Part shown: one piece after another, positions 33,472 to 34,855 of the stretch
How positions within the stretch are numbered: position 1 is the stretch's first letter
Layout of the letters: each line of letters starts with the position of its first letter
Assembly (NCBI GenBank): GCA_937899075.1
Contig: CALDJX010000123.1
Coordinates: forward strand, 1 to 34,855
Reading direction: 5' to 3'
Length of the DNA stretch: 34,855 nt
From: an uncultured Planctomyces sp.
GTDB taxonomy: Bacteria; Planctomycetota; Planctomycetia; Planctomycetales; Planctomycetaceae
The notes under the pieces: model-generated
What the model was told of the DNA's origin: nothing
Database searches by the model: none
The model's input: only the letters and a program-made list of their open reading frames with translations
Made by a program: the position numbers and the translations under genes

Positions 33472-34855
33472 ATGTCGTCAATCGATCGCCTTGTGCACGT
33501 CCTTCGGTCAGTCACGCTGCTCGCAGCAGGGTTGGCGACGTGCACGTTGCACGCGCAGGTAAACGATCAGGCACCTGACGAAAAAGCCGGGGTCCGATTC
33601 TTCGAGTCGAACATTCGCCCGGTCCTCGTGAAGCATTGTTACGAGTGCCACTCTCATCAATCGGGAGCGGCGGAGGGAGGCCTACGTCTCGATACTCGAG
33701 ATGGAATTCGAACTGGCGGGGATCGCGGGCCGGCGATCGTGCCAGGATCGCTCGAAAAGAGTTGGCTGCTCACGGCCGTGACGCATGTTGATCCTGACCT
33801 GAGGATGCCTCCGCAAAAACGGAAGCTGCCGGATTCTGTCATCGCTGATCTGCAAAAATGGATCAGCATGGGCGCCCCCGACCCTCGTGATGAAACATTG
33901 GATGGGTCGACTGCGAATCAGCAAGCCGGCCGGGACTTCTGGGCGTATCAGCCGCCGGTTCAATCACCGGTTCCAAAGATCGATGGCGATGTCTGGTCAC
34001 GCCGCGACGTTGATTACTTTGTTCTTGCCGAGTTGCGAAACAGCAGGCTTGTCCCGTCAGCCGATGCTGCTTTGCCAACTCTGTTTCGCCGACTTCACTT
34101 TGATCTGATCGGGCTGCCGCCAGAACCGGAAGCGATCGATGCGTTTGTCCGTCGAGCCGAAACGGCCGGAGTCGACAAGGCGATGACTGTCGAAGTCGAC
34201 CGGTTGCTGGCTTCGACGCAGTTTGGCGAACGGTGGGGACGGCACTGGCTGGACGTCGCTCGGTTTGCCGAATCAAGCGGGAAAGATGCCAACATCTCGT
34301 TCCCCTACGCGTGGCGATATCGTGATTACGTCATTGACTGTGTGAACGACGACGTGCCGTACGATCGCTTTTTGACCGAACAACTCGCGGGAGATCTGTT
34401 GCCGTTCGACTCGCCGCAGGAACGAGCACGGCTGCTGATCGCGACGGGGTTTCTGGCTGTCGGAACCAAGAATCTTGACGAGATGAATCCGCTGCAATTT
34501 CAGGCGGACATCGTGGACGAGCAGATCGATACTTCCACGCGAGCGATCCTGGGAAGTTCCATCGCCTGCGCCCGCTGCCACGATCACAAGTTCGATGCCT
34601 TCTCGATGCAGGATTACTACGCGCTGGCCGGCATCTTCGCGAGCACGAAAACGTACTTCGGCACGGCGGTCTCCCCCGCAAACCGAGTCGGTGGCGATCC
34701 GTTGCCGCTTCCGACCGAGGCGGGCCTGCCCGTTTACCACAAGTCGATCAAGCCGGAACGAGTCGCGCAGCTCAACGCCGACATGGCAGCGCTTCAGCAG
34801 GAGCAGAAGGACGGACGAGCGGCTGTTTTCAAAGCGATTCAGGAGGGCAAAGACG
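33472..34855 (+). CDS. PSCyt1/DUF1549 planctomycete cytochrome (3' end outside window)
   Basis: 461 residues are visible, and the frame is open to the edge. A signal peptide (RSVTLLAAGLATCTLHAQ) precedes a PSCyt1 domain with haem motif CYECH at 56-60 (EGGLRLDTRDGIRTGGDRGP, LRMPPQKRKLPDSVI). DUF1549 follows from about 175: DYFVLAELRNSRLVPS, LFRRLHFDLIGLPPEPEAID, GERWGRHWLDVARFAES and a second CXXCH, CARCH at 366-370, before DHKFDAF. The C-terminal DUF1553 half should lie beyond the edge. It is a paralogue of the gene at 7634-10708 but clearly diverged. The ribosome site is weak. Confidence 0.93.
   Translation, partial: MSSIDRLVHVLRSVTLLAAGLATCTLHAQVNDQAPDEKAGVRFFESNIRPVLVKHCYECHSHQSGAAEGGLRLDTRDGIRTGGDRGPAIVPGSLEKSWLLTAVTHVDPDLRMPPQKRKLPDSVIADLQKWISMGAPDPRDETLDGSTANQQAGRDFWAYQPPVQSPVPKIDGDVWSRRDVDYFVLAELRNSRLVPSADAALPTLFRRLHFDLIGLPPEPEAIDAFVRRAETAGVDKAMTVEVDRLLASTQFGERWGRHWLDVARFAESSGKDANISFPYAWRYRDYVIDCVNDDVPYDRFLTEQLAGDLLPFDSPQERARLLIATGFLAVGTKNLDEMNPLQFQADIVDEQIDTSTRAILGSSIACARCHDHKFDAFSMQDYYALAGIFASTKTYFGTAVSPANRVGGDPLPLPTEAGLPVYHKSIKPERVAQLNADMAALQQEQKDGRAAVFKAIQEGKD

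Overview
The window looks like a piece of a planctomycete chromosome (Planctomycetota, Pirellulales/Planctomycetales-like). This is inferred from gene content. It carries several of the very large secreted planctomycete cytochrome families (PSCyt1/DUF1549/DUF1553, DUF1592-type and DUF1501/DUF1552 partners), a sulfatase, a DUF1559 protein, and roomy intergenic gaps full of long inverted repeats. No species is claimed.

Layout. Positions 1-2708 (minus strand, cut by the left edge) hold an unusual single reading frame that joins a formylglycine-type sulfatase to a PhoD-like phosphatase. Positions 3424-14601 (plus) hold five secreted proteins in a row: DUF1592-type cytochrome, DUF1552, PSCyt1/DUF1549/DUF1553, DUF1501 and a beta-propeller di-haem cytochrome. 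Positions 14766-15885 (minus) hold a 92-residue unknown, an SSB-like protein without the usual acidic tail, and a small frameshifted ORF that overlaps ssb. Positions 16124-18423 (plus) encode a WYL regulator and TrpRS. Positions 18877-20779 encode a ThuA-domain protein and an unknown secreted protein. Positions 20907-22439 (minus) encode a DUF1559 protein.

Positions 22679-25664 (minus) are the most interesting part. They hold a putative RiPP locus: a 42-residue precursor-like peptide ending in HCCCRCCRCRR (too short for a standard ORF scan), a DUF692/MNIO iron oxidase, an overlapping partner protein, and downstream an ABC-type six-helix membrane protein without an ATPase domain. In this model the peptide is bound by the partner, its cysteines are modified by the oxidase, and the product is possibly exported. 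The link to the membrane protein is weak.

Positions 26397-33274 are mostly core metabolism: acpP-fabF, a small membrane protein, a peroxiredoxin with an AhpD-like partner, a MetY-type O-acetylhomoserine sulfhydrylase behind a structured leader, a GNAT acetyltransferase and a lipoprotein. At 33472 another PSCyt1/DUF1549 cytochrome begins and runs off the right edge.

The intergenic DNA is unusual. At least eight families of imperfect inverted repeats lie between genes. One is a ~205-225 bp nested palindromic element present four times. Several shorter ones start with GTAG, as REP elements mobilised by RAYT enzymes do. No tRNA, rRNA, CRISPR array or transposase gene was recognised.
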